A stretch of DNA of 9,369 bases from JBAXGE01 sp044344145 (GTDB taxonomy: Bacteria; Planctomycetota; Phycisphaerae; WQYP01): assembly GCA_044344145.1 (NCBI GenBank), contig JBIJDM010000103.1, forward strand, positions 1 through 9,369, given 5' to 3'. The notes under the pieces were generated by a model. The model searched no databases. It had not been told where the DNA came from and was given only the letters and a program-made list of their open reading frames with translations. Shown here piece by piece: positions 6,907 to 9,369 of this stretch. The position numbers and the translations under genes were made by a program. The first letter of the stretch is position 1; each line of letters starts with the position of its first letter.

Positions 6907-7704
6907 TCAGGGCTGGGTGCTGGGCACGGCCACCGTCACAGGCACGCGGCGTACGGGGGTCAAGACCAGCGTCACGGGCAATTGGCCCGCACCGGTCTTT
7001 TCCAACAGGGTCTTAACTTCTTCCGAAGTCAGCTCCAGGGTCACCGTGCGCGAAGTATCGGTGCTGCCTGCCATGCTGTCCTGTTCCGCCGTGGTGATCT
7101 GCTGGCGTTGCCGGGTCAGGCTGGTGCCGACGGCCAAAACCCGCACGGGGGTGGTCAGGATGGACTCGGCGCTCCAACTGGTGACTTCGCCGGGCATGAC
7201 CGACATATCGCTACTCCCACCGCCACCGCCGGCCATCACAGGACGGGCCCGCGAGGCGGCCTTGGTCGTATAGACGAGGACGAAGTCTCCGGGAACCAGA
7301 TTGCCACCCAGTGCCGCCGCGCCCTGCGCGGGGATGGCCATGGCCACCTTGCCGGTACCGAGTTCAAAATCGGTGGCCGGAGTGAGATCAGACTTGAATA
7401 GGGGGGTACCCGCGAGAATGGGACGATTGATGCGTTGATTACGGTAGGCATCGATCGTGCTTTTGGTGATCGAGGAACGAATCAAATCCACCAGTGTGGT
7501 GGGTACTTCCATTTCTGTCAGATGTTGCTCCACCGACAGGGACGTTCCTGCGGTCAAGTCACGCTTTGCAACGTAAATCTTCCGGTACTCGGGTGGGGCC
7601 GCCTGACTGGAGATGTACACGTAGGCAACCACGGTACCAAGCACCATCAGCACGATGGCGATGATCAAAAAAATGCGATTGTTGGGGGCTGGGGTTTCGG
7701 ACAT
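6907..7704 (-). CDS. cpaB: CpaB/RcpC-like Tad assembly protein with SAF domain
   Basis: The 265-residue protein has a short cytoplasmic N-terminus and one membrane helix at about 11-32 that could also serve as an uncleaved signal anchor. A SAF-type domain (about 41-105) carries YVAKRDLTAGTSLSVE and, at its end, ILAGTPLF. The CpaB/RcpC domain (about 112-255) opens with GKVAMAIPAQGAAALGGNLVPGDFV, the hallmark of the family, and is interrupted by a glycine-rich loop at 159-163. In classical Tad systems CpaB/RcpC acts in the periplasm with the secretin. No secretin gene follows here. An in-frame TTG at 7716 would add four residues, but it overlaps the Shine-Dalgarno GGAGG, so ATG at 7704 is the better start. 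It is the first gene of the operon. Confidence 0.88.
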   Translation of the reverse strand: MSETPAPNNRIFLIIAIVLMVLGTVVAYVYISSQAAPPEYRKIYVAKRDLTAGTSLSVEQHLTEMEVPTTLVDLIRSSITKSTIDAYRNQRINRPILAGTPLFKSDLTPATDFELGTGKVAMAIPAQGAAALGGNLVPGDFVLVYTTKAASRARPVMAGGGGGSSDMSVMPGEVTSWSAESILTTPVRVLAVGTSLTRQRQQITTAEQDSMAGSTDTSRTVTLELTSEEVKTLLEKTGAGQLPVTLVLTPVRRVPVTVAVPSTQP

Positions 7705-7709
7705 GATAT

Positions 7710-7714
7710 CCTCC
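7710..7714 (-). promoter_or_regulatory. Ribosome binding site fixing the cpaB start at 7704
   Basis: GGAGG on the minus strand lies 5 nt before the ATG at 7704-7702. An upstream in-frame TTG (7716-7714) runs into this same element and so cannot be a sensible start. Confidence 0.75.
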
Positions 7715-7740
7715 AAAATTTAATCACTCACACAGGTTCG

Positions 7741-7767
7741 GATCGCGCACACACTTGCCACGCGATC
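7741..7767. repeat. Inverted repeat GATCGCG-N13-CGCGATC
   Basis: The arms at 7741-7747 and 7761-7767 are perfect 7-bp complements. The right arm lies within a perfect 10-bp palindrome, CGCGATCGCG (7761-7770). It lies 37-63 bp upstream of the cpaB start, where it could be an operator or a 5'-leader hairpin. Function is unknown. Confidence 0.5.
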
Positions 7768-7831
7768 GCGGAATTGTCGTTTTCTCAGATACGTTGCCGT
7801 CGGCAGGACTTTATTGCCACCCGTAACGCAT

Positions 7832-7849
7832 GTTAGACTCTATACTAAC
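7832..7849. repeat. Inverted repeat GTTAG-N8-CTAAC overlapping the -10-like boxes
   Basis: The 5-bp arms at 7832-7836 and 7845-7849 enclose the TATACT/TAGTAT elements read as possible -10 boxes on the two strands. The arms are short, so chance is possible. The position is what a repressor or activator half-site pair would occupy. Confidence 0.3.
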
Positions 7850-7909
7850 GAGGCGGTAAACAAGCCGTCAACCGCACGGAACCAGTAAAAATGTGACCCA
7901 ACAGCGTTT

Positions 7910-9073
7910 ATGAGCCTAAAGCCCGTACGAATCACCAGCAGCGAACTCCTGACCCCTTTGGGCAATGACTTGACGGCCACATGGCTGGCTATCCGTCAGG
8001 GCCGTCGGGTGGGTAATGCCGGGCCGATTGCCCCGGCTAGTATTACGCCGTACGAAACCTTACTTGGGCCCCTGCTAACCGAGTCGGGCCGGCAACTCTG
8101 GTGCGGTGAACAACTCGAACCTGCACAACGTTATGCCTTGATCGTGGCCTCTGCCACACTCGCCAAGTCCGGATGGACGCGCGAACAATGGCAAGACGAG
8201 ACCACTTTGTGTGTCGTAGCGACCAGCAAAGGGTCTATTGTCTCATGGCTTAACGCTCGGGAGGGGGGAGATGTTGCAGCAATGCGAAAAATTATCTCAA
8301 TTCCCGATCCCGCTGCAGAATTATGTACGATGGGGCTGGCCTCTACGGATGTCATTTTAGGACAGGCTTTAGGCCTGCGTGGACCCCGAAAAACCATCAT
8401 CGGTGCCTGTGCCAGCGGACTCATGGCCGTGCATCACGCGGTCGGGATGTTGCAACACGGGTGCGCACGCCGGGCGCTGGTAGTGGCCAGCGATGCCTCA
8501 CTCCACCCATTATTTCTCGCGGCCTATCGCCGTTTGGGGGTCTTGGCACCCCCGGATGCTGACGGTCAGGCCCGTTGCGACCCGTTTGCCGCCTCCGGTA
8601 AGGGCTTTGTGGTGTCTGAAGCCGCGGCGGCAGTGACTCTGGAGGTGGATTCGGAGCCGCAGGCAGGCATTTTCCTGTCCCGCACCGGTCTGGCCAGCGA
8701 TGGGACTCATCTTGTGGCCACCGATCCGAGTGATTATGCCCTGCGTCGGCTGTTGCAACGCTTGTACGAGCCCGAGGCCCCGTTGGGGTTTGTGCACGCT
8801 CATGCTACCGGTACAGGGCACGATGCCTACGAACTGCAGGCGATTCGAGACACCTACGGTGCAGATAAACCAGTGTTCTCCCATAAATATTATCTGGGCC
8901 ACACCATGGGAGCGGCCAGTCTGGTAAGTCTCGTTCTGAGTGCCCAGTGCCACCGCACAGGATTATTGCTTGATGGAACGCCATTTGATCCTACTCGTCC
9001 TTCCGTGACTCTGGCCCAAGGTTTCGGTGGCCATATCGCCGGAGCGGTTTTACAATCCCGCACGGCGCCGTAG
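7910..9073 (+). CDS. Beta-ketoacyl synthase (KAS-type condensing enzyme)
   Basis: The 387-residue protein has the thiolase-fold condensing-enzyme pattern. It shows LTPLGND near the N-terminus, the nucleophile Cys167 in GACASGLMA, a first histidine His298 in AHATGTG, Lys326, and a second histidine His331 in GHTMGAAS. The Cys-His-His set matches FabF/KAS II-like enzymes, which add two-carbon units from malonyl carriers. Several normally rigid motifs vary: HGTGT is HATGT, and GEGA is SEAA at 236-239. This points to a specialised condensing enzyme instead of the housekeeping FabF. Length is a little under the usual 410. The start is ATG at 7910 with no visible Shine-Dalgarno sequence. The SDR gene follows after 29 nt, so the two probably form a condensation-reduction pair. 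The end product is not evident from this window. Confidence 0.85.
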   Translation: MSLKPVRITSSELLTPLGNDLTATWLAIRQGRRVGNAGPIAPASITPYETLLGPLLTESGRQLWCGEQLEPAQRYALIVASATLAKSGWTREQWQDETTLCVVATSKGSIVSWLNAREGGDVAAMRKIISIPDPAAELCTMGLASTDVILGQALGLRGPRKTIIGACASGLMAVHHAVGMLQHGCARRALVVASDASLHPLFLAAYRRLGVLAPPDADGQARCDPFAASGKGFVVSEAAAAVTLEVDSEPQAGIFLSRTGLASDGTHLVATDPSDYALRRLLQRLYEPEAPLGFVHAHATGTGHDAYELQAIRDTYGADKPVFSHKYYLGHTMGAASLVSLVLSAQCHRTGLLLDGTPFDPTRPSVTLAQGFGGHIAGAVLQSRTAP

Positions 9074-9092
9074 AATGCCCCAATCCAACCAT

Positions 9093-9096
9093 GGAG
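9093..9096 (+). promoter_or_regulatory. Ribosome binding site for the SDR gene
   Basis: GGAG ends 6 nt before the ATG at 9103. The nearby ATG at 9108 is out of frame and quickly meets a stop, and the ATG at 9091 meets a stop after three codons, so 9103 is the start. Confidence 0.6.
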
Positions 9097-9102
9097 ACCT
9101 AG

Positions 9103-9369
9103 ATGACATGTCAATCATTGCCTTTAAAAGGTAAAGTCGCCCTCGTTACCGGGGCCAGTGCGGGTATCGGCCAAGCCGTGGCGTTGGACTTGGTTGCACA
9201 GGGTGCCAGTGTGGTGCTGCAAGCCCGGCGGGTCGAGCGACTGCATAAACTGGCCAGCGCAATTACCGCTGCCGGCGGTCAGGCGCTGGTGTGCGCTGGT
9301 GATGCGGGTGATATGGCCACGATTGATGCGCTGATGCAGCAAGCGGTGGCCTGGCAGGGACGTTTGGAT
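9103..9369 (+). CDS. Short-chain dehydrogenase/reductase (FabG-like), C-terminus cut off by window edge
   Basis: The first 89 codons are present and run to the window end. The Rossmann start is clear: KVALVTGASAGIG at residues 11-23 has the TGxxxGIG dinucleotide-binding motif. The second strand ends in VVLQARRVERL (38-48), where the Arg pair suggests NADP(H) preference. AGDAGD at 65-70 stands where many SDRs place the adenine-contacting Asp. The catalytic Ser-Tyr-Lys region is outside the window, so activity cannot be checked. Placed 29 nt behind a ketoacyl synthase and on the same strand, it may reduce the beta-ketoacyl product, but many SDRs have other substrates. The start is ATG with GGAG 6 nt upstream. 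Confidence 0.85.
   Translation, partial: MTCQSLPLKGKVALVTGASAGIGQAVALDLVAQGASVVLQARRVERLHKLASAITAAGGQALVCAGDAGDMATIDALMQQAVAWQGRLD

Larger units (their letters stand above)
7705..7909. promoter_or_regulatory. Divergent intergenic region between the tad operon and the ketoacyl synthase unit
   Basis: These 205 bases separate two divergent transcription units and must hold or overlap both promoters. Four short dyads are visible: GATCGCG/CGCGATC (7741-7767), TGCCG/CGGCA (7795-7805), GTTAG/CTAAC (7832-7849) and GCGGT/ACCGC (7853-7875). A minus-strand sigma-70-like pair is TTGACG at 7871-7866 and TAGTAT at 7847-7842, 18 nt apart. On the plus strand TATACT at 7841-7846 resembles a -10 box, but the nearest -35-like TTGCCA (7814-7819) is 21 nt away, which is too far for a good match. 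No ORF of note lies here. Confidence 0.4.

Noticed and set aside
7714..7716. TTG as the cpaB start
   Set aside because: The TTG overlaps the GGAGG element that serves the ATG at 7704, so it would have no binding site of its own.
7814..7846. Plus-strand promoter TTGCCA/TATACT for the ketoacyl synthase
   Set aside because: The spacing is 21 nt, outside the usual 16-19, so only the -10-like box is mentioned and no promoter is called.
7910..9073. Ketoacyl synthase as a chain-length factor (inactive partner)
   Set aside because: The nucleophile Cys167 and both active-site histidines are present, whereas chain-length factors lack the cysteine.

Overview
The window reads as a bacterial chromosome segment, moderately GC-rich by eye. 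It most likely comes from a planctomycete. That inference rests on a Tad-type secretion/pilus core embedded among FHA-domain, kinase-like/GYF and zinc-ribbon GTPase genes, which is gene company typical of Planctomycetota. No rRNA or other phylogenetic marker is present, so the assignment is tentative.

Layout. Positions 1-7704 hold seven genes, all on the minus strand, so transcription runs from right to left. In order they are cpaB-like (7704-6907), tadA/cpaF-like with an N-terminal FHA domain (6854-4959), tadB-like (4962-4114, ATGA overlap with tadA), tadC-like (4093-3170, TTG start), an FHA-transmembrane protein (3151-2330), a degenerate kinase with a proline-rich linker and a C-terminal GYF_2-like domain (2302-1109, GTG start), and a zinc-ribbon P-loop GTPase-like protein (1023 to beyond position 1, TTG start, C-terminus outside the window). 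Gaps are between -4 and 85 bp, which fits one operon. Positions 7705-7909 are a divergent intergenic region with several short dyads and weak promoter-like elements. From 7910 two plus-strand genes follow: a beta-ketoacyl synthase (7910-9073) and the first 89 codons of an SDR oxidoreductase (9103 to the window end), probably a separate lipid or polyketide-type unit.

How the genes may work together. CpaB, TadA, TadB and TadC are four core inner-membrane parts of a Tad apparatus: an assembly protein, the motor ATPase and two platform proteins. The secretin (CpaC/RcpA), TadZ/CpaE, Flp pilin and prepilin peptidase are not in the window. Where a classical tad locus would carry them, this one carries regulatory modules: FHA fused to the motor, a second FHA on a membrane protein, a pseudokinase that has lost key catalytic residues, and a GTPase-like switch protein. 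The most interesting reading is a Tad-like machine under intracellular phospho-dependent or nucleotide-dependent control. That reading is inference. The domain content and gene order are seen directly.

No gene-free stretch exceeds 300 bases. No RNA genes, insertion sequences or CRISPR arrays were seen.
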